16,063 nt of DNA, from the NCBI GenBank assembly GCA_000438155.1, contig FR902897.1:1-16063 (forward strand), read 5' to 3'. The stretch comes from Firmicutes bacterium CAG:95. GTDB lineage: Bacteria; Bacillota; Clostridia; Lachnospirales; Lachnospiraceae. The position numbers were made by a program, and so were the translations under genes. Every line of letters begins with the position of its first letter. Position 1 is the first letter of the stretch. A model generated the notes under the pieces. That model did not search any database. It saw only the letters and a list, made by a program, of their open reading frames with translations, and was not told the DNA's origin. Below, piece by piece: positions 1 through 8,200 of this stretch.

Positions 1-29
1 CAATCATTTCTGCATGGCTGAACTGTTAC
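1..29. repeat. arm of dispersed palindromic repeat at the left window end
   Basis: Read on the minus strand, the sequence right after the stop codon of the phosphatase gene is GTAACAGTTCAGCCATGC followed by about 11 more bases to the window edge. Positions 3-29 are the exact reverse complement of 16037-16063. It also resembles the right arm of the element at 880-1034 (GTAACTATTCAGAGCCATGC), with a 2-base gap and two substitutions. It is probably one arm of a longer palindromic element cut by the end of the window. Confidence 0.7.
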
Positions 30-848
30 CTACAACTTATGAAATTCCGGAATTCTCTTATCAAACGTGGTGTAATAATGGAATCCGCACTCCTTTAAAA
101 CCTCTGCCGCACGGTCAAAACCATCTGCAATATACTTTGGTTCGTGGGCATCCGAGCCAACGGTAATGATCTCTCCTCCAAGCTGCCGGTAACGCCGCAA
201 AATATCATTACACGGGTTCAGCTCCTTTAACCCATAACGGATGGCACCTGTATTCAGTTCAATGCCCTTTCCGAGATCAATAATCTTCTCCAGAACAGGA
301 TCAATTACATCCTGATATTTCTGATAGCTGTATTCTGCATCCTTGGTCTTTCCATAGCGGACTACATAGTCCAGATGGCCATAAACATCAAAATCAGGGA
401 ACGCTTCCAGATTGTCCATAATCGAAGAAAAATATTCCCGATAGGCCTCTTCATCGCTTCTGCCTTCAAAAAAGGCCGGATAATACGGATCCTTATGATT
501 GCAGACATGGGAGGATGCAATAATGAAATCAAACTCGTAAGTCCTGGCATACTCTTCCAGTTTAAAGGCAAGATGCGGCTGTACACCGATCTCGATACCG
601 AAGAGAATCTTAATCTTATCTGCATAATCACCCTTGGCACATGCAAGATCATACAGATAGGAATAGGTATTGAGATCAAACATTCCCTCATCTTCCTTTT
701 TGTCATAGGGGTAATCCATATCTATGTGTTCCGTAAAGCACATCGTGGAAAGTCCCAGTTCGATTCCCCTCTCAATCATCTGCTTCATCGGAGTCTGACT
801 GTCTCCGGAAAAAGAAGAATGTAAATGATAATCTGCTTTGATTGGCAT
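30..848 (-). CDS. hisJ: HisJ-family histidinol-phosphatase (PHP domain)
   Basis: A 272-residue metal-dependent phosphoesterase of the PHP superfamily. Visible metal-ligand motifs are DYHLHSSFSGDS (H8, H10, D16), FTEH (E40, H41), GIEIG (E86), ASSH (H114), YGHLD (H158) and GSDAH (D233, H235). Length and motif order fit the HisJ/HisK type of histidinol-phosphatase, which removes phosphate from L-histidinol phosphate late in histidine synthesis in the cytoplasm. The ATG at 846-848 is preceded by a purine-rich but weak ribosome site (AGAGAGAGAAAACA). No other his gene is in the window, so the exact substrate is inferred from family; a PHP phosphatase acting on another sugar or amino-alcohol phosphate remains possible. 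It is separated from mnmA by a palindromic repeat and is probably its own transcription unit; its stop codon abuts another copy of that repeat. Confidence 0.85.
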   Translation of the reverse strand: MPIKADYHLHSSFSGDSQTPMKQMIERGIELGLSTMCFTEHIDMDYPYDKKEDEGMFDLNTYSYLYDLACAKGDYADKIKILFGIEIGVQPHLAFKLEEYARTYEFDFIIASSHVCNHKDPYYPAFFEGRSDEEAYREYFSSIMDNLEAFPDFDVYGHLDYVVRYGKTKDAEYSYQKYQDVIDPVLEKIIDLGKGIELNTGAIRYGLKELNPCNDILRRYRQLGGEIITVGSDAHEPKYIADGFDRAAEVLKECGFHYYTTFDKRIPEFHKL

Positions 849-879
849 TGTTTTCTCTCTCTTTCTATTTTTAATTATC

Positions 880-1034
880 GTAACTACTCAGAACCACATT
901 CGTAAAACCGCTGCTATCGCAGCTTTCATTTTACTCATGCGGTTACTTCGCCATATAAATTATGCCAAATGTCCTTACGAATGCAAGCCTTCGACGTCCA
1001 TATTGTTATAATTTGCATGGCTCTGAATAGTTAC
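880..1034. repeat. 155-bp imperfect palindromic element (GTAAC repeat family)
   Basis: The element begins GTAACTACTCAGAACCAC and its other end, read as reverse complement, is GTAACTATTCAGAGCCAT: 15 of 18 bases match and all three differences are transitions. Inside are further inverted segments: a GCTGC-GATA-GCAGC hairpin, the pair CATTCGTAA / TTACGAATG, and a 15-nt arm near 961 that pairs imperfectly with the arm near 1018. A 31-base core (962-992) matches 4031-4061 at 27 positions. It encodes no protein of its own, fills the gap between mnmA and the phosphatase gene, and overlaps the last codons of mnmA. It could act as a mobile miniature element, a terminator or an mRNA-end structure; the sequence does not decide between these. 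Confidence 0.75.
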
Positions 1035-2135
1035 ATATCGTTCCGCCGCCGAGCACATATTCTCCATCATAAAAGACGCATGCCTGACCGGGAGCGATAG
1101 CACGGACCGGCTTTTCAAACGTGCACAGGATTTCATCCTCTCCGGTCTGTTCGATCGTGCACCATTCGCCCTTATGGGAATATCTAACCTTTGCAAAGGC
1201 TCGCCTTGGCTCTTTTAAATCTTCCATACCCATAAAATTCAACTGATTACAGGTAAGAAAAGACGAATACACATCCTCAAGTGCAATCACAACCTCGTTG
1301 GTTTCCGGCCGGATCTCAGATACATAAACAGGATGCCCCATGGCAATTCCAAGTCCCTTTCTCTGTCCGACGGTGTAATGTGTAATTCCCTTATGGATTC
1401 CAAGGATTTCTCCATCCTGTGTCACAAAGTTTCCGGGCCCCGGCATCCGGTCCGGCGCCTCTCTTTGTAAGAAGGCCCCATAATCCCCGTCCGGCACAAA
1501 GCAGATGTCCTGACTGTCTGCCTTATGAGCAACCGGCAGATAATGCTCCTGCGCAATCTTCCGGATCTCTTCCTTGGTGTAATCTCCAACCGGCATCAGT
1601 GTATGCGCCAGCTGGTTCTGCGTCAGGTTATAAAGGGCATACGTCTGATCCTTGCTTGCCGTTACGGAGTTACGGATCGCATATCTTCCATTGGGAAGGA
1701 CTTCCACACGGGCATAATGCCCGGTTGCAATGTAGTCTGCTCCGATTTCCAGGGAGCGCTGAAGGAGAGACTCCCACTTCACATAGCGGTTACAGGCAAT
1801 GCAGGGATTCGGTGTTCTGCCATGCAGATACTCCTCCACGAAATAGTCAATCACCTTCTTCTGAAATTCCTGACGGAAATTCATGACATAGTAAGGAATG
1901 TCCAGTACCTCTGCAACCCGTCTTGCATCATCAACGGCAGTTAAGCCACAACAGCCTCCCTGATTACGGCACAAAACCCACCCCAGCCTCCCTGATTGGA
2001 AACCTGCTGTGGCTGTTCCTCCTGCCAGATCTGCATCGTCACACCGATGACATCATATCCCTGTTCTTTTAACAGACAGGCTGCCACGGAGGAATCCACT
2101 CCTCCTGACATCCCGACTACCACTTTCTTTTTCAT
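1006..2135 (-). pseudogene. mnmA: tRNA-specific 2-thiouridylase MnmA, frame broken by a 32-bp duplication
   Basis: MnmA adenylates U34 of Lys, Glu and Gln tRNAs and inserts sulfur delivered from a cysteine desulfurase. The N-terminal part (2135 down to about 1998) has the PP-loop SGGVDSS at residues 10-16. The rest continues in another frame with NPCIACN (first catalytic Cys), DSQDICF (second catalytic Cys), HYTVGQRKGLG and the C-terminal barrel ending GGGTI. The frames are separated by an imperfect 32-bp tandem duplication (1934-1965 / 1966-1997). Deleting one copy restores one 365-residue MnmA reading NQGG-CCGLTAVDDARR, the form expected in this group. As written, the first frame stops at 1941-1943 after 64 residues, and the second has no good start codon or ribosome site. 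The last nine residues after GGGTI are encoded by the palindromic repeat. The gene sits 37 bp after nifU and is cotranscribed with the sulfur-donor genes. Since mnmA is usually needed for good growth, an assembly error is a serious alternative. Confidence 0.85.
1934..1997. repeat. imperfect 32-bp tandem duplication inside mnmA
   Basis: Positions 1934-1965 and 1966-1997 are directly adjacent and match at 26 of 32 bases. The last 14 bases (CAGCCTCCCTGATT) are identical and the six mismatches cluster in the other half. All six are transversions, and the altered copy (1966-1997) carries only A or C at those places. 32 is not a multiple of three, so the duplication shifts the mnmA frame. Confidence 0.9.
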
Positions 2136-2172
2136 GCGTTATCTCAACTTTCTGTTCCTAACGCTGCTTTAT

Positions 2173-2601
2173 TTATTCCGGATCATTCTCGTGGATATCG
2201 TTCTTCGGCTTCTTTAAGCCTTCGATGGTAATGCCGTTTTTCTCCGCATAATCCCATAAAGCAGCATGTACTGCTTCTTCTGCCAGCAAAGAACAGTGTA
2301 CCTTCACAGGCGGCAATCCGTCAAGTGCTTCCATGACAGCCTTGTTGGTTACCTGTAAGGCCTCCTGTATGGTCTTTCCCTTTACCAGCTCGGTTGCCAT
2401 ACTGCTGGTTGCCACAGCCGCACCGCATCCAAAGGTCTTGAACTTACAATCCCGTATAATCTGGTTGTCATCAATATCCAGATAAATTCTCATAATATCG
2501 CCGCACCTGGCATTACCAACGGTTCCTACTCCGCTGGCATTCTCTATTTCCCCCATGTTCCTGGGATTTGTAAAATGATCCATTACTTTTTCACTGTACA
2601 T
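2173..2601 (-). CDS. nifU: NifU/IscU-type Fe-S cluster scaffold protein
   Basis: A 142-residue scaffold on which [2Fe-2S]/[4Fe-4S] clusters are built using sulfur from the neighbouring cysteine desulfurase. The three ligand cysteines are visible: C33 in NARCGD (with D35), C59 in FGCGAA and C103 in VHCSLLAEE. I chose the ATG at 2599-2601 (protein MYSEKVMDHF) rather than the upstream in-frame ATG (which would begin MENLIGG) because GGAGG at 2609-2613 sits 7 bases before it and family members start at this point. The start overlaps the end of nifS by 11 bp, so translation is probably coupled. It is followed by mnmA, matching the common clostridial order nifS-nifU-mnmA. Confidence 0.93.
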   Translation of the reverse strand: MYSEKVMDHFTNPRNMGEIENASGVGTVGNARCGDIMRIYLDIDDNQIIRDCKFKTFGCGAAVATSSMATELVKGKTIQEALQVTNKAVMEALDGLPPVKVHCSLLAEEAVHAALWDYAEKNGITIEGLKKPKNDIHENDPE

Positions 2602-3799
2602 GATAGGTCCTCCAATCAAATTTTCCATCCGGATTGTTCTTTATAAAATCTTCATACAAAGGAGACATTGCCTGCAGGCGGTCTACGATCACCTTTAATT
2701 CACGCACCACCGTGTCCATTTCTTCCTTTGTATTCTCAGGGCTCAGCGTAAGCCGTAGTGAACCATGTGCCATTTCATGCCGCAGTCCGATTGCAAGCAG
2801 TACGTGGGACGGATCAAGGGATCCTGAAGTACAGGCGGAACCGCTGGATGCACAGATTCCCTTCATATCCAGCATAATCAGCAGGGATTCACCTTCGATA
2901 AACGGAAAGCTGAAGTTCACATTGTTCGGAAGACGGTTTGATCTGCTGCCGTTTAGCTTGCTGTTCGGGAAATTTGCTTCAATCTGTCCAATCAGATAAT
3001 CGCGAAGTTCGGTTTCCTTCTTCTGATTTGCTTCCATATTCTTCATGGAAAGATCTGCTGCTACACCAAATCCGACAATACCGGGCACATTCTCTGTACC
3101 CGCTCTTCTTCCCCGTTCCTGCGCACCGCCATGGATAAAGGAACCGATCTTTACGGTGTTACGGATATAAAGGAAACCGACACCTTTAGGTCCGTTCAGC
3201 TTATGTCCGCTTGCACTCAAAAAGTCAATGTGCATGTCCTCAACATCAATCGGAATATGTCCGTAGGCCTGCACGGCATCCGTATGGAACAGAATATGAT
3301 GTTCCTTCGCAATCTCTCCCACCTCTTTGATCGGCTGGATGGATCCGATTTCATTATTGGCCGTCATCACCGAAATCAAAATGGTGTCCGGGCGGATAGC
3401 CTTCTTTAACTCTTCCAAAGAAATAATTCCGTCTTCATCCACCGGAAGATAGGTAATTTCAAAGCCACGCCCGGCAAGATAATCGCAGGTATGCAGAATC
3501 GCATGATGCTCAATTGCTGTCGTGATGATATGTTTTCCTTTCTTTTCATTTGCTTCTGCTGTCGCAATCAATGCCCAGTTGTCTGCCTCTGAACCGCCTG
3601 TGGTGAAATAAATTTCCTGTGGCGTACAGTTAAGACTTTCTGCAATGATTCTTCTTGCATTACTGACTGCCTTCCGGGATTCTGACCCAAGAGCATAAAT
3701 GCTGCTCGCATTACCATATTTTTCTCCCAAATAGGGAAGCATCGCTTCCACTGCTTCCGGAGCGCACTTTGTTGTGGCTGCGTTATCTAAATAAATCAT
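2591..3799 (-). CDS. nifS: cysteine desulfurase, NifS/IscS type
   Basis: A 402-residue PLP enzyme that takes sulfur from L-cysteine (giving alanine) and passes it as a persulfide to NifU and MnmA. Visible motifs: the N-terminal YLDNAATT, IEHHA (H98/H99, ring stacking and catalysis), HTDAVQ (D174, Q177, cofactor contacts), SGHKLNGPKG with the PLP lysine K200, GGAQERGRRAGTEN, and the active-site loop SSGSACTSG with C323. The ATG at 3797-3799 follows a strong AGGAGAGGAAG ribosome site. This is the first gene of the nifS-nifU-mnmA operon, with a sigma-A-type promoter and a palindromic site upstream. The C-terminus runs about 20 residues beyond the catalytic fold (ending RTYHVQ) and overlaps the nifU start. 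Confidence 0.95.
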   Translation of the reverse strand: MIYLDNAATTKCAPEAVEAMLPYLGEKYGNASSIYALGSESRKAVSNARRIIAESLNCTPQEIYFTTGGSEADNWALIATAEANEKKGKHIITTAIEHHAILHTCDYLAGRGFEITYLPVDEDGIISLEELKKAIRPDTILISVMTANNEIGSIQPIKEVGEIAKEHHILFHTDAVQAYGHIPIDVEDMHIDFLSASGHKLNGPKGVGFLYIRNTVKIGSFIHGGAQERGRRAGTENVPGIVGFGVAADLSMKNMEANQKKETELRDYLIGQIEANFPNSKLNGSRSNRLPNNVNFSFPFIEGESLLIMLDMKGICASSGSACTSGSLDPSHVLLAIGLRHEMAHGSLRLTLSPENTKEEMDTVVRELKVIVDRLQAMSPLYEDFIKNNPDGKFDWRTYHVQ

Positions 3800-3859
3800 A
3801 TGTTTCTTCCTCTCCTGATCCTTTCGATCATCTATTCTGAATCCTTTTATTTACCCTGT

Positions 3860-3880
3860 TACCTACTTGATTAATAGGTA
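3860..3880. promoter_or_regulatory. palindromic operator-like site before nifS
   Basis: On the minus strand, TACCTATT-AATCA-AGTAGGTA is an inverted repeat with 8-base arms and one mismatch. It starts roughly 10 bases downstream of the predicted transcription start, where a bound repressor would block nifS transcription. The half-site resembles boxes of Rrf2-family Fe-S or cysteine-responsive regulators (IscR/CymR type). That assignment is an inference; no Rrf2 gene is in the window. Confidence 0.45.
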
Positions 3881-3895
3881 TTCTTTTCTATGGCT

Positions 3896-3923
3896 ATCTT
3901 ACACTATTTTCTGCTTTTGTCAA
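3896..3923 (-). promoter_or_regulatory. sigma-A-type promoter of the nifS-nifU-mnmA operon
   Basis: Read on the minus strand, TTGACA (3918-3923, perfect -35) and TAAGAT (3896-3901, -10) are separated by 16 bases in AT-rich sequence. Initiation is expected near 3889, giving a leader of about 90 bases before the nifS start codon. Confidence 0.65.
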
Positions 3924-4002
3924 TTCTTCTTCTCCATTTCCTGTGTATTTCTTTTCATGCACCTTTATAGTATGCACCAATTTACAGGATTTTCTACTTA
4001 CT

Positions 4003-4100
4003 TATTACTAAAAACAGAGTCATGGCAATCATGTCAAATGTCTTTACGAATGCATGCATTCATGTACAAATTACCATAATTGTTATGACTCTGAATTACT
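4003..4100. repeat. second palindromic element of the GTAAC repeat family
   Basis: Arms 4015-4033 and 4075-4093 are reverse complements at 16 of 19 bases. The centre contains a perfect 14-base palindrome, GAATGCATGCATTC (4048-4061). Positions 4031-4061 match 962-992 of the other full element at 27 of 31 bases, and the right end (ACTCTGAATTAC) parallels that copy's CTCTGAATAGTTAC. This copy is shorter and more decayed at its outer left end. It lies after the PPTase gene, at the end of the biosynthetic operon. Confidence 0.65.
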
Positions 4101-4181
4101 ACTTCACATAAGTTTACAAAAATGCAAACTCACTAAAACATATCATTAAGACGTGATCTCATTAAAAGCATAAGATCTTTA

Positions 4182-4829
4182 CTATATCATCTTTTCAACC
4201 GGAAGATCCTCAAAATCAGCTTCCGTTATCACAAAATCCGTTTCATTGCTGACAGAAAAGATATGGCCGTCAAATTCCAGATTTTTAAAAAAGCATGGCT
4301 TTTCCGGAGATTTTCCAAGTACAAATCCATCTGTCGTACAGACTATTTCAAAGGCATCAAGCGGCAGGCTCATTCCTTTTCCGGTCATCTTCATATAGCT
4401 TTCCTTCAATGTCCATAAGGTAAAAAATGCCTTGTCCCTGTCAGTGGATGCATCGATATATGCCGATTCCGTTGCCCGAAAATGCCTCTGCGCGATTTCC
4501 ATCGGTGCCTTCCGGATCTTTTCAATATCACATCCCACCTCACAATCGGAGGATACTCCCACCACATAATCTCCTGCATGGGACACATTGAAAAATACAG
4601 AATCTGCAACCGGCTTCTCGTTTTCCGAATACCGCAGGTCACTTTCGTTAAGTCCGTTCTCCCGTAAGATCTCTCTCAGGATGATCCCTGCGCCAAGACT
4701 TCTCTTACGGTCATCCGGCATGCGATACCGGATGACCTTTTCCCTACGTTTTGGAGATACCAGTTCGAGGAGTCTTTGATTCTGCAAGGGATCATCCATA
4801 TGAGTGATATGGATCCGGTATAATTTCAT
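4182..4829 (-). CDS. Sfp-type 4'-phosphopantetheinyl transferase
   Basis: A 215-residue enzyme that moves the phosphopantetheine arm from coenzyme A onto the conserved serine of carrier domains, here most plausibly the three T domains of the NRPS in the same operon. Family motifs are all present: FNVSHAGD (residues 80-87), VGCDIE with the Mg-binding D101 and E103, and WTLKESYMK (W139, K142, E143, K147) followed by GKGM. The length is typical for the Sfp class and much longer than AcpS. The ATG overlaps the STAS gene stop as ATGA (4826-4829), a sign of translational coupling. It is the last gene of the operon, followed by a palindromic repeat. Confidence 0.93.
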   Translation of the reverse strand: MKLYRIHITHMDDPLQNQRLLELVSPKRREKVIRYRMPDDRKRSLGAGIILREILRENGLNESDLRYSENEKPVADSVFFNVSHAGDYVVGVSSDCEVGCDIEKIRKAPMEIAQRHFRATESAYIDASTDRDKAFFTLWTLKESYMKMTGKGMSLPLDAFEIVCTTDGFVLGKSPEKPCFFKNLEFDGHIFSVSNETDFVITEADFEDLPVEKMI

Positions 4830-5128
4830 CGCTTCTCAATCTGGATTTTCTGATCCAATGCGGTCAGACTGAACACATCAAACACTTCATCCGAAACATT
4901 GATGATCTTGAAGCCGTCTTTGCCGGACATTTTCTTATATGCAGAAATCACCTGACGTAATCCTGCAGAAGAAATGTATTCAAGCTTATCGAAGTCAAAT
5001 ACCAGACTTGTCACACTGTCATCAAGCTTCGCGAGCTCTTCTCCCAACTGAGGAGCAGTCTGTGTATCCAGCCAGCCGGTAATTTCAATTGTTACATTGC
5101 TTCCATCTTTTTTGGTTATCAGTTCCAT
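4826..5128 (-). CDS. STAS-domain anti-anti-sigma-factor-like protein
   Basis: A 100-residue single STAS domain. The fold-typical pattern is visible: N-terminal strand NVTIEITGWLDTQTAPQL, then LVFDFDKLEYISSAGLRQV, then the C-terminal FKIINVSDEVFDVFSLTAL. In YISSAGLR, S54 aligns with the phosphorylated serine S58 of B. subtilis SpoIIAA, so it is a likely target of an RsbW/SpoIIAB-type kinase. I chose the ATG at 5126-5128 (MELITKK) because GGAGG at 5137-5141 sits 8 bases upstream; the longer start (MEEIRMEL, at 5143) would put its own ATG inside that ribosome site. The natural kinase partner in the window is the HATPase domain fused to the MATE exporter two genes upstream. No SpoIIE/PP2C phosphatase or sigma factor is present. 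It could control transcription with partners elsewhere, or bind the exporter directly. Confidence 0.9.
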   Translation of the reverse strand: MELITKKDGSNVTIEITGWLDTQTAPQLGEELAKLDDSVTSLVFDFDKLEYISSAGLRQVISAYKKMSGKDGFKIINVSDEVFDVFSLTALDQKIQIEKR

Positions 5129-5229
5129 TCTTATTTCCTCCATCTATCTATCTATCCATAATTTCCTATATTCGGATCATCCTGCGTCCAACAGCAGCCG
5201 GCTCATTCCTTCCGTCCGGTCACATCCGA
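5129..5229 (-). other. 101-bp spacer between NRPS and STAS genes
   Basis: This is the only sizeable gap inside the biosynthetic operon. It starts right after the NRPS stop with ATCCGA (5224-5229), which pairs with TCGGAT (5172-5177), and contains two CCGG stretches able to pair inside that loop. Near the STAS start are about 3.5 copies of the tetramer TATC (5143-5157) followed by the ribosome site GGAGG (5137-5141). No T-tract follows the hairpin, so it does not look like a strong terminator; it may tune expression of the downstream pair. Confidence 0.4.
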
Positions 5230-8200
5230 TCAGTCAAAAAATGCAAGTCTGTCAAGTGCTTCGATTGCACTTTCAAGGTAGCGGTCATCGGTAACCGGCC
5301 ACTTATAATCCAGCCGGTAAAGAACCTGTGCCGTGAACCGGTTGCTGTATTCCATCGTATAGATCTCATTTTCATTATGTGAGGTATAGGCAATCAGTCC
5401 GGAAACGGCATCGGAATCATTACCGTTCTTTGCAAATTCCTTTACTGCCTCCTCAAACTCTTCGTCCTTTACGATGTCCAGTTTAAATCCGTAATTGCGC
5501 ATTGCATAAATCAGATCCGCCATATAAATATGGTGACTGTTGCAGGCATGGAATACGGTAAATCTCCGGTCAGTCTGTACCAGCTTCAATACTGCAAGTG
5601 CCGTTGAGTCAATCGGTGAAAGCTCCGCAACCTCATGCATGCCGCCCATCGGGAACTTGCCAATTGCCTTATATCCTCTGAGGCTTCGCAGGAATCCGTT
5701 GGTAATAAAGTTAATCTGGAATTCCCCGTCGGAGTTTCTGCTCATCAGATTACCTACACGGATGATCTTTGCATCAAGTCCACCGGAAACCGCTTCCAGT
5801 ACCGCACGCTCTGCAAGGAACTTCGTGCGGATATATTCATTGGTAATACTCTGTCCGATATACAGATCATTTTCACTAAAGACTCTGTCCATCGGTGGAA
5901 CACCATTTGATCCCTCTCCTGCAACGGAAACGGTTGAAATCTGGATCAGCCTGCGCCCATTGTTCTTACAGAACTCAATCAGGTTCTCAACACCATGGAC
6001 GTTGATCTTTTGAAGGACATCACCGGCTGCAAAATGCTTTACACAGGCCGCACAGTTAATCAGCGTCCGGAATTTATAAGCGCCAAAGCTTTCCACCTGC
6101 TCTTTTGAGGTAATGTCACCGTCCACACAGACGATGCGGTCCTTGAACAGTTCCTCACACGGATTATCAAAATAATACATCAGCATATGCATCATTCGTT
6201 TTTCCATGGATTCATAAGAGCCCTTACGCACCAGACAATAAACCTTTCCATCGTAATTGTCGAGGTATGCTTTCAGAATATGGATTCCAAGGAAACCGGT
6301 CGCACCCGTAATCATGATATCTCCAAGTTCTTCCTTGGTGATCCGGTCTGCATTCTCTTCCACATTTCCGCTGATGACGCTCTGGATCCTGTTATAGTTG
6401 TAATCAGAAAACTCATTATTGCTTTGCGGGCTTTCTGCGGATGCCTGATCATCCACGATTTCTGCCAGTTCGCGAACGGTAGGATGTTTAAACACATCGG
6501 CATATACAATCGAAATATTCCTGGAAAGACACATCACGGCAACCTTCGATGCGGTAAGTGAAGAGCCTCCCAGATCAAAGAAGTTATCCTCGATTCCCAC
6601 CTTCTCTGTTCCCAGTGCCTTTTCAAAGATCTCGCAAAGGGTCTTCTGAACCATGGTAACCGGCTCTACATAGCTTGTGTTGTTTACAGCTACTTCCGGT
6701 ACAGGAAGTGCCTTTTTATCAATCTTTCCTCCCGGGGTTACGGGCATTTCATCAATATGAACAAAGAAGGACGGCATCATGTAATCAGGAATCAACGGCT
6801 CTAAGAAGGTCTTAAGCTCCTCATCCGGAATGCTCTCTCCCGTATAATATGCGGTAATATACTTGTTTCCGCCCTTTTCTACAACAGTAACTGCCGAATT
6901 CTTTACCAGTTCATGCTTCAGAACGGCACCCTCGATTTCACCAAGCTCCACACGGTATCCACGGATCTTGACCTGCGAATCAATTCTGCCGATATACTCA
7001 ATATTTCCGTCACCCTTCATTCGTACCATATCACCGGTACGGTAAAGACGCTTGTCATCTTCACATACGGAATACGGATTTTCCACAAATACCGATGCGG
7101 TCTTTTCCGGAAGGTTATGGTACCCTCTGGCAATCTGTCGTCCTGCATGGCATAACTCGCCGGATGCACCAACCGGAAGCCGTTTCAGATCTTCGCTGAC
7201 AACATAGCTGCGGACATTCCGCTGGGACTTGCCGATCGGTATGTTGTCATATTGTTTATCTACCCAGAACTCTGTGGAAGATACCGTATTTTCTGTCGGG
7301 CCGTAGCCATTGATCATCTGATAGGTACGGTTCCTGTAATGCTTGAATTTCTCACCGCCAAGGGTAACGAATTTAAGACACGGAGCATCTTCAAGCAGCT
7401 CTGTTACCAGTTCACCCATCTGTGTCGGGAATGTAGCACTGGTAATCTTCTGATCCTGGATGCATTTTGCAACAGCAACAGCATCCTTCCGGATATCCTC
7501 CGGGAAAATATACAGCAATGCACCTGCGGTAAGCGGAGCAAACAGGTCAATGACCGATGCATCAAAGCAGAAGCTTGCAAATTCTGCCACGATATCATCC
7601 GGTGAAGTTTTTCTGGTCAGCCGGATGTATTCAATCAGATTGAGCAGATTCCGCTGTTCAAGCATAACACCCTTCGGCTTTCCTGTGGAACCGGAGGTAT
7701 AAATCATGTACGCAAGGTTTTCCGGCTTCGGCGACGTAAGCTCTACGGAAAGTGTAAAGTCTTTCGATGCCTCTGCAACCTCATCCAGACTTAAAATATT
7801 TCCGTCATAGAAGCTGACCAGTTCACGGTACTGGTTAATCACAAGCAGATTGTCCGCCCCGGAGTCCTTTAACATATACTCAATTCTGCTCTGCGGATAC
7901 TCCGGATCCAATGGAACATAAGCTCCGCCGGCCTTCATAACGCCCACATAAGCAACCGCAAATTCCCTGGTTCTTCCGCACAGAATACCTGCGGCCTGCT
8001 CTCTGCCAAAGCCATTTTCGGTAAGCTTCTGTGCAACGTAATCAGACATTCTGTCCAATTCACGGTAAGTAATTTCGCCCTTTCCATCTCTTACTGCCGG
8101 TCTGTCCGGATATTTTTCTACAGCTTCCCGGAACAGATCCACGAAGGTCTTTCCTGCATGCTCCGGATCATCCTCCATCGTTGTCTTTTCTTCAAACAGC

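Larger units (their letters stand above)
3800..4181. other. 382-bp intergenic region between the PPTase and nifS
   Basis: AT-rich and without a credible gene on either strand. From nifS outward it holds the nifS ribosome site, a palindromic operator-like site (3860-3880), the nifS promoter (3896-3923), about 80 bp of pyrimidine-rich plus-strand sequence with no recognised signal, a palindromic repeat (about 4003-4100), and about 80 bp after the PPTase stop. That last stretch has only weak hairpins, such as AGTTTGC-ATTTTT-GTAAACT on the minus strand, without a clear T-tract. Confidence 0.6.

Noticed and set aside
849..905. Promoter for the phosphatase gene using GATAAT (874-879) as a -10
   Set aside because: No acceptable -35 lies at 16-18 bases upstream; the hexamers there are CGAATG-like. 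The -10 match alone is weak evidence in AT-rich DNA.
1006..1974. Treating the second mnmA frame as an independent gene
   Set aside because: It would start at a TTG inside the duplicated segment without a ribosome site, and it lacks the PP-loop essential to the family. It is the remainder of mnmA.
3867..4079. 70-codon open frame with a hydrophobic start in the intergenic region
   Set aside because: It runs over the nifS promoter and the palindromic repeat, has no ribosome site, and its hydrophobicity reflects pyrimidine-rich DNA.
4105..4181. Rho-independent terminator after the PPTase gene
   Set aside because: The hairpins there are short, AT-rich and include G-T pairs, and no run of T follows them.
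5143..5157. TATC repeats as a phase-variation switch
   Set aside because: There are only about 3.5 copies and they lie outside any coding frame, too few to argue for slippage without comparative data.
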